Origin: Planosporangium flavigriseum
GTDB lineage: Bacteria; Actinomycetota; Actinomycetes; Mycobacteriales; Micromonosporaceae
Reading direction: 5' to 3'
NCBI RefSeq assembly: GCF_011947225.1
Contig: NZ_JAATVW010000011.1
Coordinates: 1 to 64,000 of the forward strand
Length of the DNA: 64,000 nt
The notes beneath the pieces were generated by a model. The model ran no database searches, was not told the DNA's origin, and worked only from the letters and a program-made list of their open reading frames with translations. Position numbers and translations under genes: made by a program. Within the stretch, counting starts at the first letter, position 1. The number at the start of each line of letters is the position of its first letter. This document shows positions 47,587 through 57,253 of this stretch, one piece after another.

Positions 47587-47661
47587 GCCCGCGTACTCAG
47601 GTAGCCTGGCCTGCCGCGGCCACCTCGACCTGTCGACGGGCAAAACCGGCGAATAAACGAT

Positions 47662-47706
47662 CGCGCCGGCCATCACCGCAGCTCATCCCCGGTGATGGCC
47701 GGCGCG
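47662..47706. terminator. Long-stem hairpin terminator
   Basis: A perfect 16-bp stem (47662-47677 with 47691-47706) and a 13-base loop lie between the secreted hydrolase and the convergent amidohydrolase. No U-run follows. It can serve both directions. Confidence 0.75.
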
Positions 47707-47715
47707 GAACGCCGG

Positions 47716-47774
47716 TGGGGCGGGCCTCGATGCCCGCCCCACAAACTCAGGATGCCCGCCCCACAAACTCAGAA
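47716..47774. repeat. 22-bp tandem duplication overlapping a hairpin and a stop codon
   Basis: Units at 47731-47752 and 47753-47774 share their first 20 bases. Each carries GCCCGCCCCA, which pairs with TGGGGCGGGC at 47716-47725, so either unit can form a 10-bp stem with that arm. The amidohydrolase stop (47769-47771) lies in the second unit, and the same triplet occurs in the first. Confidence 0.9.
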
Positions 47775-49370
47775 GGCGCCGTACACGACCTTCCCACCGA
47801 TGACCGTCGCCTCGGTGACCATCTCGTCCAGCCGCTCGGCCGGCATCGCGTACGGGTCTTCCGCCAGGACCGCGAAGTCGGCGAACTTGCCGGCCTCCAG
47901 CGACCCCTTCTCGTGCTCCTGCTTCGTCGCGTACGCGGAGTCGATCGTGAACGAGGCGAGGGCGTCGTCGAGGCTGACCGCTTCCTCCGGCGAGATGAGC
48001 ACACCGTTCTTGTTCTCCCGGACCAGCATGCACTTCATCACGAACCAGGGGTTGCACGTGAAGGGCTGGGCGCCGGCGGTGTCCGAGTTGCCGGGGATGC
48101 GGCCGGTCACCTCCTTGAGGGTCCGCGCGGCGTACTTGGTGACGCCGGGCGGGAGCCGCTTGGCCGGGTCGTCGGGCTCGGACATGATGAACCCGATGTT
48201 CGGGGCCGCGATGCCGCCCGCGTCGACGAGCCGTCGCAGCCGGCTCATCTCGTACATCTCGTTGGCGAAGTGCTCGATGCGCGAGCGGTGGTCGACCCCC
48301 GGGTTGGCGAGCGCGGCCTGTTCGATGGCGCTCACCGCGACCTCCTGGGCGAGGTCGCCGATCGCGTGGACCCACATCTGCAGGCCGTTGGCCGCCGCCT
48401 CGGACACCTCCTCGGCCAGCCGCTGGGGCGTACGGGTGAGCAGGCCCCACTCCAGCGCGGGCGACGACATCAGCGACGAGCGCAGCGCGCCGTCGCGGCC
48501 GCCGTCGACGAAGATCTTGATCGCCGCCAGCCGGAGCCGGTCGTCGCCGAACCCGCTCTGAAAGCCCAGCGCCGCGAACTCGGTCGCGTTGATCAGCGGC
48601 TGGTGCCCCGGCGCCGCGGTCAGGGCGAGCCCCATCCGCGGGATGGTGCCGGTCTCCGCCAGTTCCTGGTAGATGCTCAGGCCGGTCGGGCTGGCAACGA
48701 TCTCGTTGACCGTCGTGACGCCGTTGGCGAGGAACAGCGAGGTGAGCGTCTCGACGATGGCCGGCTTCACCGCGTCGCGCAGCGCCGGCCGCCAGTTGAG
48801 CAGGTCCCAGCCCTCTTCGATGAGGCCGGTCGGCTCGCCCGACGAGTCGCGCTGGATCCGGGATCCGGGCGGCGCGATGGTGCTCCGGGTGATACCGCTG
48901 ACCGCCAACGCGAGCGAGTTGAGCTGGCACTTGTGCATCGACCAGCGGACCGCGACCGGGTGCGCGGACGTGGCCGCGTCGAGCGCCTGCCGGTCGGGCA
49001 GCACCTGGCCGAACGTGCCCTGCAGGACGATCCACTCCCCCGGCGCCGTCTGCGCCGCGAGTTCCTTGATGGTCTGCAGGACCTCCTCGACCGACCGGCC
49101 ACGCACGTCGGTCCAGATGTGGCGCGAGTAGCTGGTCAGCTCGACGTGGGTGTGCCCGTCGATGAAGCCCGGGACGACCGTACGGCCACGCAGGTCCACG
49201 ACCTGCGTGCCGTCGTGCCGGGCGGCGAGAACCTCGGAGTCGGTGCCCACCAGGAGCACCCGCCCGTCGCGGACGGCGAGCGCCGTCGCGGTGTCCCGGG
49301 ACGGGGACATGGTGATCACCCGCCCGCCGGTCAGGACGAGGTCCGCCCCGCGGGTACGAACGTCGGGCAT
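47769..49370 (-). CDS. Amidohydrolase family protein (YtcJ-like)
   Basis: A 533-residue metal-dependent hydrolase. It has the amidohydrolase N-terminus (ADLVLTGGRVITM), the metal-binding GFIDGHTHVEL and late VHAIGD and RIEHF segments containing metal histidines. The C-terminus returns to the composite domain (GSLEAGKFADFAVLAEDPY). YtcJ-type enzymes hydrolyse amide or similar bonds in cyclic or acylated compounds. Its ATG overlaps the stop of the upstream monooxygenase by one base (TGATG). It is the last gene of the pot-type operon, so it probably acts on an imported, oxidised compound. Confidence 0.9.
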   Translation of the reverse strand: MPDVRTRGADLVLTGGRVITMSPSRDTATALAVRDGRVLLVGTDSEVLAARHDGTQVVDLRGRTVVPGFIDGHTHVELTSYSRHIWTDVRGRSVEEVLQTIKELAAQTAPGEWIVLQGTFGQVLPDRQALDAATSAHPVAVRWSMHKCQLNSLALAVSGITRSTIAPPGSRIQRDSSGEPTGLIEEGWDLLNWRPALRDAVKPAIVETLTSLFLANGVTTVNEIVASPTGLSIYQELAETGTIPRMGLALTAAPGHQPLINATEFAALGFQSGFGDDRLRLAAIKIFVDGGRDGALRSSLMSSPALEWGLLTRTPQRLAEEVSEAAANGLQMWVHAIGDLAQEVAVSAIEQAALANPGVDHRSRIEHFANEMYEMSRLRRLVDAGGIAAPNIGFIMSEPDDPAKRLPPGVTKYAARTLKEVTGRIPGNSDTAGAQPFTCNPWFVMKCMLVRENKNGVLISPEEAVSLDDALASFTIDSAYATKQEHEKGSLEAGKFADFAVLAEDPYAMPAERLDEMVTEATVIGGKVVYGAF

Positions 49371-50512
49371 CAGGCGTCGGCCTTGTCCATCAGGTTGCCC
49401 GGCAGCGGCGCCTCGGTGCCGCCCCGCCAGTAGAACTCCCACTTGCGGGCGGTGAGGGGGACCTTCGACAGCTTGTTGAACAGGCGCGAGCGGACCGGCG
49501 CGAGCGCGGTCGGCCACTTGTACCCGGCGATGTCGTAGGCGGTCGTGAGCCGCTGCACCATGTTGATGCGCGGCCGGGCGATCCGCTCCCACTCCTGCAG
49601 GCCCTGCGCGATGTCGCTGGTCTGGGACAGGACCTCAGCCATCTGCCACGCCGACACGATGGCGACACCCGCGCCCTGGCCGAAGTTCGGCGGCTGCGCG
49701 TGCGCCGCGTCGCCGATGATCGCGGTCCGGCCGGCGACCCAGCTCTTGCAGGTGATGACGGGGTGGGCGTGGTGGACGCCGTCGGTCACCCGGTCGAAGA
49801 CGTGCTTGAGGTGCGGGAACTGCTGCGTCCAGTACTCCTTGTCCAGCGGCAGCGCCTTGACGCGGGGCTCGCGCTCGGGGCCGATGATGAAGCAGTACGT
49901 CAGGTCCTTGCTGCAGGGCACGACGCCGATCCGGTGCTGCCCCGACCAGTACTCGGTGCTGTAGGGCTCCTCCTCGCGGGGGATCACGACGCGGGTGGCG
50001 CCGTCGCCGAGCAGCCGGTTGGTCTTGGTGAGCCCCAGCGACTCCCGGACCTTGGAGTGGACACCGTCGGCACCGATGACGAGGTCGGCGGTGACCGCCT
50101 CGCCGCCCTCCAGGAACAGCGCACCGTCGCGGGACGCCCCGATGACCTTCTTCCCGGTGATCAGCTCCGCGCCGCCGGCGAGGGCGGCGTCGCGCAGCGA
50201 GCCGTGCACCTCTTCGCGGAGGACGACGATGAGCCGCTCCTTGTCGAGCGGACGGCCGACGATGATCTTGCCCGTCTCGTCGACGATCCGGGCCGACTTG
50301 ATCCGCACGCCGCTGTTCGCGATCCGCTCCCCCAGACCCAGCGCGTCGAAGACGGGGAGGCTGTTCTCCTTCAGGTAGATGCCCGCCCCGAACTCACGCG
50401 GGTCCTCGGACCTTTCGTAGATACGGACGTCGAATCCGTGCCGGGTGAGCGCCGCCGCAGCCGCGAAGCCTGCGATACCGGCACCGGCTATGGCAACCGT
50501 CTTCCTGCTCAT
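49370..50512 (-). CDS. FAD-dependent monooxygenase (salicylate-hydroxylase-like)
   Basis: A group A flavin monooxygenase of 380 residues. It has the FAD-binding VAIAGAGIAGFAAAAAL, the DG motif region LVIGADGVHSKVRE and the GD motif AIIGDAAHAQPP. These enzymes hydroxylate aromatic or related rings using NAD(P)H and O2. The start is ATG 50512, with GGAG about ten bases upstream. It follows potA by 44 bases and overlaps the amidohydrolase start. With a polyamine-type importer upstream, the substrate may be a nitrogen-containing ring compound. Confidence 0.9.
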   Translation of the reverse strand: MSRKTVAIAGAGIAGFAAAAALTRHGFDVRIYERSEDPREFGAGIYLKENSLPVFDALGLGERIANSGVRIKSARIVDETGKIIVGRPLDKERLIVVLREEVHGSLRDAALAGGAELITGKKVIGASRDGALFLEGGEAVTADLVIGADGVHSKVRESLGLTKTNRLLGDGATRVVIPREEEPYSTEYWSGQHRIGVVPCSKDLTYCFIIGPEREPRVKALPLDKEYWTQQFPHLKHVFDRVTDGVHHAHPVITCKSWVAGRTAIIGDAAHAQPPNFGQGAGVAIVSAWQMAEVLSQTSDIAQGLQEWERIARPRINMVQRLTTAYDIAGYKWPTALAPVRSRLFNKLSKVPLTARKWEFYWRGGTEAPLPGNLMDKADA

Positions 50513-50556
50513 TGTTTGCCCATCTCCATTGACTAGCGGGGTATCGAAAGCTTCGG

Positions 50557-51651
50557 TCAGGCCTCGAGGACCGTGATCTCCTCGGCCGGGGCGTGCAGCG
50601 TCACGGCCGCGCCCGGCTCCAGCTCGGACTGTTGGCGGGCGTCGACCAGGGCGACCATCGGCCCGACGCCGGGAACGTCGAACTTCACCTGGCGGTCGTC
50701 GCCCAGCAGCAGCGTCTCGACGACGGCGCCCGACAGGCGCAGCCCGTTCGTGACCGGTTCGAGGCGCAGGCTGCGCGGCCGCACCGCGAGGCTCACCGGC
50801 CCGCGCAGGTCGGTCTGGGTGGAGAACGCCGACCCGCGGCACTCGATCGAGCCGTCCGCGGACGCGGTCGCCGGGATGAGGTTCGCGTTGGCGAAGAACT
50901 TCGCCACGAACGTCGACGGGGGCCGCTGGTACAGCGCCGTCGGCGTGTCCAGGCCGGCGAAGCGGCCCTCCTCCATGATGGCGATGCGGTCGGAGAGGAC
51001 GAGCGCCTCCTCCTGGTCGTGCGTCACGTAGATGACCGTCGTGCCCATCTGCCGGTGGACCCGCTTGATCTCCTCCTCCAGTTGCAGGCGCAGGCTGCGG
51101 TCGAGCGCGCCGAGGGGCTCGTCCATGAGGAGAAGCTGCGGCGCGTACGCCAGCGCCCGGGCGAACGCCACCCGCTGCTGCTGGCCGCCGGAGAGCTGGC
51201 GCGGCTTGCGGCCGGACAGGTGGGGCAGACCGACGATCTCCAGCATCTCCGAGACCCGCTTGCCGATCTTTCCGCGGTCCCAGCCGCGCATCCGAAGGCC
51301 GTAGGCCACGTTGTCGGCGACGGTCATGTGCGGGAACAGGGCGTACTGCTGGAAGACCATGCCCAGGCCGCGCTCGGACGGGCTGAGGCCGGCGATGTCA
51401 CGGCCGCGCAGCAGCATCTCGCCGCTCGTGTGGCTCTCGAAACCGGCGATGATCCGCAGGAGGGTGGTCTTGCCGGAACCACTCGGCCCGAGCAGGGTCA
51501 GGAACTCCCCGGTCCGCACGTCCAGGTCGATGCCGCGGAGAACCTCGTTCCCGCCGAACGACTTACGAAGGTCCCGGACGCGCAGCGTGACAGAGTCCTG
51601 CGCGCCGCCGGTCTTGTCAGCCCCGTGCGAGGTGGCAGTTACCTGGGTCAT
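50557..51651 (-). CDS. potA: ABC transporter ATP-binding protein, PotA type
   Basis: A 364-residue ATPase of the spermidine/putrescine/iron group. It has Walker A GPSGSGKT, signature LSGGQQQR, Walker [12 protein letters not shown] and the H-loop [11 protein letters not shown]-terminal TOBE region follows residue 280 or so. It overlaps the upstream permease stop as ATGA. Confidence 0.92.
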   Translation of the reverse strand: MTQVTATSHGADKTGGAQDSVTLRVRDLRKSFGGNEVLRGIDLDVRTGEFLTLLGPSGSGKTTLLRIIAGFESHTSGEMLLRGRDIAGLSPSERGLGMVFQQYALFPHMTVADNVAYGLRMRGWDRGKIGKRVSEMLEIVGLPHLSGRKPRQLSGGQQQRVAFARALAYAPQLLLMDEPLGALDRSLRLQLEEEIKRVHRQMGTTVIYVTHDQEEALVLSDRIAIMEEGRFAGLDTPTALYQRPPSTFVAKFFANANLIPATASADGSIECRGSAFSTQTDLRGPVSLAVRPRSLRLEPVTNGLRLSGAVVETLLLGDDRQVKFDVPGVGPMVALVDARQQSELEPGAAVTLHAPAEEITVLEA

Positions 51652-52451
51652 CGGACGTCCTTTCGAAGCCGCGTGGCGAAGAACAGCAGAGCGGAGGTGA
51701 CGATCATGAGGACGGTCGCCACCGCGGTGATCGCGGGGTCGACACCGAACTGCACCGAGTCGAAGATGAGCTTCGGCAGGGTCACCAGTCCGGGGCCGCC
51801 CAGGAACGTGATGAACACGGCCTCGTCGAAGGAGCTGACGAAGGCGAAGATCGCAGCACCGGCGACGGCCGGCGTCAGCAGGCGCAGGGTCACGCCGAGC
51901 CAGGCCCGGCCCCGCGACGCGCCCATCGTCATGGCGGCCAGTTCGAGTTCGGGGCGGATCTGGTCCATCGCGGTGCTCAGGATGATGACGACCATCGGCA
52001 CGGCGTGGATCACGTGCGAGATGACGATGCCCTGGAACGAGGCGAGCAGGCCGACCTCGGCGAACACTGCGTACAGGCCGACGGCGTACGCGGCGACCGG
52101 GAAGAGCATCGGCGCGACCGAGGCCCCCTCGATGAACCCGCCGCCGCGCAGGTTACTGCGCTTCAGGCCGATGATCGCCGGCAGCACCAGCAGGAGGGCC
52201 ACCACGGCGGTGACGGCGGCGAGCCGCAGCGACAGGCCGATCGGCGCCGCCCAGGTGTCCGAGGTGAACAGATCGACGTACCGGTTGACGCCCCACGTCT
52301 TGGGCGGGAATGCGATGTGCTGGTCGTTGGAGAACGACAGCATCGCGATGAACAGCGCGGGCACGGCCATGAACAGCGCGCCGATCCCGACGATGAGCCG
52401 GCCCACCCAGGTGAACAGTCCGTCGAGGATCCGGTCGGTACGGGTCGTCAT
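51648..52451 (-). CDS. potC: ABC transporter permease, PotC type
   Basis: A 267-residue permease with six predicted helices, starting TWVGRLIVGIGALFMAVPALFIAMLSFS. The EAA-region segment ELELAAMTMGASRGRAW contacts PotA. ATG 52451 overlaps the potB stop as ATGA. Confidence 0.9.
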   Translation of the reverse strand: MTTRTDRILDGLFTWVGRLIVGIGALFMAVPALFIAMLSFSNDQHIAFPPKTWGVNRYVDLFTSDTWAAPIGLSLRLAAVTAVVALLLVLPAIIGLKRSNLRGGGFIEGASVAPMLFPVAAYAVGLYAVFAEVGLLASFQGIVISHVIHAVPMVVIILSTAMDQIRPELELAAMTMGASRGRAWLGVTLRLLTPAVAGAAIFAFVSSFDEAVFITFLGGPGLVTLPKLIFDSVQFGVDPAITAVATVLMIVTSALLFFATRLRKDVR

Positions 52452-53344
52452 CCCAGTCCTCCTCGAATGGCCTTCAGTCCGACGGCCTTCATCGCAAGCC
52501 CGAGCACCGAGATCGCGATGACCAGCAGGATCACCGACGACGCCGCGGCCCGGGGGTAGTTGAAGAACGTGAAGATGTCGTCGCTGATCACGGTGGCGAT
52601 GAAGGGGGTCTGCGCGCCGCCGAGCAGGACCGGCGTCACGTAGAAGCCGATCGAGATAGCGAAGACGATCGCGGTGGAGGCGACGATCCCGGGCCGGATG
52701 AGCGGCATCAGTACGGTGCTGAAGGTCTTGCGCTTCGAAGCGCCCATGCCCTGGGCCGCGTTGAGCAACTCGACGTCGACCATCGTCATGGTCGGGTACG
52801 CCGCGAGGACCGCGTACGGGATCATCGTGTAGGTCATACCGAGCACGACCGCGAACGCCGTGTACAGCAACTGCACCGGCTGGTCGATGAGGCCGAGCTT
52901 CTGCAGGAAGTGGTTCACCGCGCCCTCGCGCGCCAGCAACAGGGCGAACGCGTAGTTCTTGACGACCAGGCCCATCCAGAAGGGCAGCAGGACCGCCGCC
53001 CATAGCACCGCGGTCACGGACCGGCGCGTCGCGCGGCGCAGCGTCCACGCCAGACTCGAACCGAGCGTGACCGACAGGACGGTGACGGCGGCCGACTGGG
53101 CCAGCGTCATCAGGATCGCCTTACGGATGGCGCTCGACTTGAACGCCTCGACATAGTTGCCCGGCCCGTCCCCCTGCGTCAGGGAGTCGTACACGAGCTT
53201 GAACAGTGGATAGATGACCAGGAACAGGATCGCGAGGACGAGAGGAGCGGCCATCAGCACCGCCACTCGCCGTGACAGTGTTGCGCTCCAAGCCTTCGCC
53301 TTCCCCCGCGCAACAGGGCGTACGGCGCTTTCTGTCGTTGCCAC
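52448..53344 (-). CDS. potB: ABC transporter permease, PotB type
   Basis: The second permease, 298 residues, with the long first helix (RRVAVLMAAPLVLAILFLVIY) and VELLNAAQGMGASKRKTF as the ATPase-docking EAA motif. The start is GTG 53344, 43 bases after the binding-protein gene. It forms the channel with PotC. Confidence 0.9.
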   Translation of the reverse strand: MATTESAVRPVARGKAKAWSATLSRRVAVLMAAPLVLAILFLVIYPLFKLVYDSLTQGDGPGNYVEAFKSSAIRKAILMTLAQSAAVTVLSVTLGSSLAWTLRRATRRSVTAVLWAAVLLPFWMGLVVKNYAFALLLAREGAVNHFLQKLGLIDQPVQLLYTAFAVVLGMTYTMIPYAVLAAYPTMTMVDVELLNAAQGMGASKRKTFSTVLMPLIRPGIVASTAIVFAISIGFYVTPVLLGGAQTPFIATVISDDIFTFFNYPRAAASSVILLVIAISVLGLAMKAVGLKAIRGGLG

Positions 53345-53387
53345 AACCGCTCTCTCTCGTCCTCAGCAAAACTTCAGCCGGCAGATG

Positions 53388-54494
53388 TCAGCCGCGCAGG
53401 AATTCCTGCCAGCGCTTGTTGACCTCGGCCTGGTTCTTCACGTACCACTCGTAGTTCAACGACGCGAGCTGCTCGCGGTTCGCCGGCCAGTCGACCTGCT
53501 TGGTCTTGAGGTCGTCCGCCATGTAGTCGAACGCCTTCGGGTTCGGCACCGAGTAGCCGGTGTCCTTGGCCCAGCCGGCCTGCGCCTCCGGGTGGTTGGC
53601 AACCCACTCCAGGAACTTGAAGGCCGCCTTGGTGTGCTGCGAGCCCTTGACGACCTGCCAGAAGCCCGGGTTGTAGATGCCGTCGGTCCAGACGACCTTC
53701 ATCGGCGTACCCTTGTCGTTGAGCGAGAACGCGCGACCGCTGTAGGCGATGCCCATCTCGACCTCTCCGTTGCGGTAGGCCTGCTCCATCTGGTCGCCGG
53801 ACTGCCACCAGACCTTCATCTCCGGCTTGATCTCCTTGAGCTTCGCGAACGCGCGGTCAAGGTTGATCTCGTGGGTCTTGAGGTCCTTCGGCGAGACGCC
53901 GGACGCCATCTCCGCCATGCTCAGGTTGATCAGCGGGGAGGTCGCCACGGACTGCCGGCGGCCCGGGATGCTCTTGTCGAAGAACGACTTGGCGTCCGGC
54001 GGGCACTCCTTGACCTTGTCGGTACGGCAGGCGATGACGTAGCCCAGGTTGGAGAACGTGAACCCGAAGTCGACGACCGAGCCCTTGCTCAGCACGCTCT
54101 CGAACTGCTTCTTGAGGTCGGCCGGCAGCGGCTCGACCAGCTTCTGGTCGGCGAGGATGTAGGCGTCCGGCCCAGAGGTGGAGTCGAGCAGGTCCCACTG
54201 CATCTTGCCGGCCTTCTGCTGCGACTGCAGGTTCGCAACGTACTTGCCGGGGGCGTCGACGATCTGGACCTGGATGCCGGTCTCCTTGGTGAACGGCTCG
54301 ACCAGGTTCTTCTTGGTGGCGGCGCTGAAGTAGGCGCCCCAGCTCGCGATGACGAGCGGGCCCTTGTCCTCAGCCTCAGCGGCCGAGTTCTGCTTGCTGC
54401 CGCCGCCACATGCCGCGACGAGCATCGCCGTTGCGGCGGCGACGGCCGTGGTGCGCAGCCAAGGAGTCCCTCGGCGTAAGAGATTCGATCCCAC
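53388..54494 (-). CDS. potD: ABC transporter substrate-binding lipoprotein, PotD type
   Basis: A 368-residue extracellular binding protein with a lipoprotein signal: basic LLRRGTPWLR, hydrophobic TTAVAAATAMLVAAC, and the lipobox VAAC. The mature protein has VIASWGAYF and FTKETGIQVQ near its start, typical of PotD and iron-binding relatives. GTG 54494 has GGAGGT about nine bases upstream. It lies 27 bases behind the XRE-cupin regulator. The cargo is unknown: a polyamine, or another small organic compound suited to the monooxygenase. Confidence 0.88.
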   Translation of the reverse strand: MGSNLLRRGTPWLRTTAVAAATAMLVAACGGGSKQNSAAEAEDKGPLVIASWGAYFSAATKKNLVEPFTKETGIQVQIVDAPGKYVANLQSQQKAGKMQWDLLDSTSGPDAYILADQKLVEPLPADLKKQFESVLSKGSVVDFGFTFSNLGYVIACRTDKVKECPPDAKSFFDKSIPGRRQSVATSPLINLSMAEMASGVSPKDLKTHEINLDRAFAKLKEIKPEMKVWWQSGDQMEQAYRNGEVEMGIAYSGRAFSLNDKGTPMKVVWTDGIYNPGFWQVVKGSQHTKAAFKFLEWVANHPEAQAGWAKDTGYSVPNPKAFDYMADDLKTKQVDWPANREQLASLNYEWYVKNQAEVNKRWQEFLRG

Positions 54495-54521
54495 TCGGAC
54501 GTACCTCCAACTCTCTGTTCT

Positions 54522-55079
54522 TTAGTGGCTAGGTGGGCTGATGATCCAGAGGACTTCGCTGGAACCGGGGTGCACGTTCACGACGCGGTGCGGGACGCTG
54601 CTGCGGAACACGATCGTGTCCTGCTGTTCGAGCAGGAAGACGTCCGACAGCAGTTCCAACTTGACCGCGCCCTCCTGGACGACCAGAAGTTCTTCCGAGT
54701 CGCCGTGGGTGTACTGCTCCGGCCCGGTCGATCCCCCCTTCTCGAACTTGACGCTGAACACCTCGAGGTGGTCGAGCGACTTCGGCGTGATCAGGTACTT
54801 CATCGCGTCGTCGCCGAACGGCAGGCTCGGGCGCGCCTGCTGGCGGAGCACCCGGGCCCCGGACGCCGCGTCCGTCTCGAAGAGCTCGCCGAAGGTGATG
54901 CCAAGGGCGTCGGTGATGCTGCGCAGTGACGCGATGCTCGCCTGGGTGAGCCCGCGCTCGAACTGACTGAGGAAGCTCTCGGACAGCCCGGTGGCCTCGG
55001 AGAGTTGCCGTAGCGTCCACCGTCGACGCACGCGCCACTTCCGGACGTTTACGCCCAACTCGTCCTGGTCGGCGCTCAT
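54522..55079 (-). CDS. XRE family regulator with cupin sensor domain (PuuR-like)
   Basis: A 185-residue regulator. Residues from about 8 to 68 form an XRE helix-turn-helix (WTLRQLSEATGLSESFLSQF), and the rest is a small cupin barrel (EQYTHGDSEELLVVQEG and SSVPHRVVNVHPG) that binds a ligand, possibly through metal. PuuR and related XRE-cupin proteins repress amine or amino-acid catabolic operons. It leads the pot operon on the same strand and is divergent from frdABCD. The start is uncertain between ATG 55079 and ATG 55091. Confidence 0.88.
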   Translation of the reverse strand: MSADQDELGVNVRKWRVRRRWTLRQLSEATGLSESFLSQFERGLTQASIASLRSITDALGITFGELFETDAASGARVLRQQARPSLPFGDDAMKYLITPKSLDHLEVFSVKFEKGGSTGPEQYTHGDSEELLVVQEGAVKLELLSDVFLLEQQDTIVFRSSVPHRVVNVHPGSSEVLWIISPPSH

Positions 55080-55097
55080 CCCAGCTTCCATAGTGTC

Positions 55098-55115
55098 ACT
55101 GAAGATCCCTTCAGT
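55098..55115. promoter_or_regulatory. Operator candidate A for the XRE-cupin regulator
   Basis: ACTGAAGATCCCTTCAGT is a perfect inverted repeat with 7-bp arms and a 4-bp spacer. It lies 18 bases upstream of the regulator's start, a position suited to autoregulation. Confidence 0.75.
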
Positions 55116-55256
55116 CAGATCAACGAAGAGGACTGTATGGCTGCAGTGACCCATGGTCAACAACTTCTTCAAAAATCAAGAAAACGTGGTTACAAGAAGG
55201 TGGACGGCGTCCGCCACTCGGCTGCCTCGGCAAGCCGAAGAGACGAACCATCAGCG

Positions 55257-55278
55257 CCACTGAAGTTCACTTCAGTGG
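55257..55278. promoter_or_regulatory. Operator candidate B, same consensus as site A
   Basis: Arms CCACTGAAG and CTTCAGTGG flank the spacer TTCA, a perfect 9-bp inverted repeat whose inner 18 bases match site A except in the spacer. Centres A and B are 161 bp apart. It lies about 230 bp upstream of frdA. Confidence 0.75.
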
Positions 55279-55508
55279 ACATACACCTGATCACGGACCC
55301 GGACGGCCGTCCGATGACGACGGTCGCGATGGACGTCCATACCGGACAGCCAGCGCGAGCTGACGGGCAGCCGAAGCCGGCGATAACCGCACCGGCCGGT
55401 CAGCAGCGGCTACATATTCGGCATATAAGGCAGATATAAGACATTACACCCGAGCCAGGTGTCGGCGCATACAACGGAAATTGTTGGTTATCGCCTGTCG
55501 AGGGCCTT

Positions 55509-57248
55509 ATGACCATTCGCCACGACGTCGTCATCGCGGGCGGAGGTGGAGCTGGGCTGCGCGCCGCCATCGCCATCGCGGAGGCTCGCCCGGACCTCAG
55601 CATCGCGACGATCTCCAAGGTCTACCCCATGCGCAGCCACACGGTCTCCGCCGAGGGCGGCGCCGCTGCGGTCAAACTGCCCGCCGACAGCCTCGACGAG
55701 CACGCCCACGACACCATCTCCGGCGGCGACTGGCTGTGCGACCAGGACGCCGTCGAGGCGTTCGTCGCCGAGGCACCCGAGGAGTTGCTCCGGCTCGAAC
55801 ACTGGGGCTGCCCGTGGAGTCGCGAACCCGACGGCCAGGTCGCCGTCCGGGCGTTCGGCGGAATGCGGCAGCGGCGGACCTGGTTCGCCGCGGACAAGAC
55901 CGGCTTCCACCTGCTGCACACGCTGTTCCAGACCTCGCTGAAGTACCCGTCGATCGTCCGCTACGACGAATGGTTCATCACCCGGGTGCTCGTCGACGAC
56001 GGCCGGGTCGGTGGGGTCGTGGCGATCGAGCTGATGTCCGGCCGGATCGAGACCATCACCGCCGGCGCGGTCATCGTCTGTACGGGCGGGTGCGGGCGGG
56101 TCTACCCGTTCACGACCAACGCCAACACCTCCACCGGCGACGGGATGGCTCTGGCCTTCCGCGCCGGGGCACCGCTGAAGGACATGGAGTTCGTCCAGTA
56201 CCACCCGACCGGCCTGCCGTTCACCGGAATCCTCATCAGCGAGGCGGCTAGGGCGGAAGGTGGCTGGCTGGTCAACCGGGACGGCTACCGCTACCTACAG
56301 GACTACAACCTCGGCCGGCCCGCCCCGGGCCCGGTGCTGCGCAGCATGGAACTCGGCCCCCGCGACCGCCTGTCGCAGGCCTTCGTCAAGGAGGTCGAGA
56401 AGGGCCGGGCGATCGACACCCCGTGGGGGCCGGTCGTGCACCTCGACCTGCGCCACCTCGGCGAAGAGGTCATCGAGGCCAGGCTGCCCTTCGTCCGGGA
56501 GCTCTGCCTGGACTACGAGCACATCGACCCGGTACGGGAGCTGATCCCGGTACGGCCGGTCGTGCACTACATGATGGGCGGCGTCGACACCGACCTGCAT
56601 GGCGCCACTCCCCTCGACGGGCTCTACGCCGCGGGCGAGACGGCGTGCGTGAGCATCAACGGCGCGAACCGGCTCGGCTCCAACTCGCTGCCGGAGTTGC
56701 TGGTCTTCGGCGCCCGCGCCGGCGCCGCCGTCGCCGAGGCGGCCGAGGGCCGCCGCGCGCCCGGTCCGGCGGTCCTCGCTCAAGGGCAGGACGAGCGCCG
56801 CCACCTCGAGCGCGACCTGCTCCAGCGCGACCGGGGCCGGGAGCGCATCGCCGCCGTCCGCGAGGAGATGCAGCAGACGGTGGAGCAGGGCGCGGGCATC
56901 TACCGCTCCGGTGACTCGCTCACCAAGGCCGCCGACAAACTGCACGAGCTACAGGAGCGGTGCGGCTCGGTCGCCATCGACGACCACAGCCGCGTGTTCA
57001 ACACCGAACTGACCGCCGCGCTCGAACTGTCGTTCATGCTCGACGTGGCGCAGTCCGTCGTGCGCTGCGCCTGGCTGCGCCAGGAGTCCCGCGGCGCGCA
57101 CCAGCGCATCGACTTCCCCACCCGCGACGACGAGCGGTACCTCGCCCACTCGCTGATCCACCTCGCGGAGGACGGGGAACCGGAGGTCAGGTACCGGCCG
57201 GTCACGATCACCCGTTGGCCGCCCGCCGAACGGGTGTACGGGAGGTAG
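55509..57248 (+). CDS. frdA: Fumarate reductase/succinate dehydrogenase flavoprotein subunit
   Basis: The catalytic subunit, 579 residues, of a four-subunit quinol:fumarate reductase or succinate dehydrogenase. The N-terminus has [17 protein letters not shown], and the covalent FAD attachment is His44 in [10 protein letters not shown]. The dicarboxylate-site segment FVQYHPTG and a late [14 protein letters not shown] are typical. It is smaller than most SdhA and closer to the Frd type. GAGGG precedes the ATG. The four genes are packed with four-base overlaps or a five-base gap, so they form one transcript. Confidence 0.94.
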   Translation: MTIRHDVVIAGGGGAGLRAAIAIAEARPDLSIATISKVYPMRSHTVSAEGGAAAVKLPADSLDEHAHDTISGGDWLCDQDAVEAFVAEAPEELLRLEHWGCPWSREPDGQVAVRAFGGMRQRRTWFAADKTGFHLLHTLFQTSLKYPSIVRYDEWFITRVLVDDGRVGGVVAIELMSGRIETITAGAVIVCTGGCGRVYPFTTNANTSTGDGMALAFRAGAPLKDMEFVQYHPTGLPFTGILISEAARAEGGWLVNRDGYRYLQDYNLGRPAPGPVLRSMELGPRDRLSQAFVKEVEKGRAIDTPWGPVVHLDLRHLGEEVIEARLPFVRELCLDYEHIDPVRELIPVRPVVHYMMGGVDTDLHGATPLDGLYAAGETACVSINGANRLGSNSLPELLVFGARAGAAVAEAAEGRRAPGPAVLAQGQDERRHLERDLLQRDRGRERIAAVREEMQQTVEQGAGIYRSGDSLTKAADKLHELQERCGSVAIDDHSRVFNTELTAALELSFMLDVAQSVVRCAWLRQESRGAHQRIDFPTRDDERYLAHSLIHLAEDGEPEVRYRPVTITRWPPAERVYGR

Positions 57249-57253
57249 CAGTC

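Larger units (their letters stand above)
55080..55508. promoter_or_regulatory. Divergent regulatory region of the pot and frd operons
   Basis: This 429-bp gap holds the promoters of the XRE-cupin/pot and frd operons. It contains the two ACTGAAG palindromes listed separately. A stretch at 55412-55440 has two TATAAG elements (55424-55429 and 55435-55440), the best -10 candidates for frd. A minor plus-strand frame at 55137-55439 is probably not a gene. Confidence 0.5.

Noticed and set aside
55137-55439. A 100-residue plus-strand gene between the XRE-cupin gene and frdA
   Set aside because: It has no ribosome-binding site, contains one of the palindromes and looks like random coding in an AT-richer promoter region.
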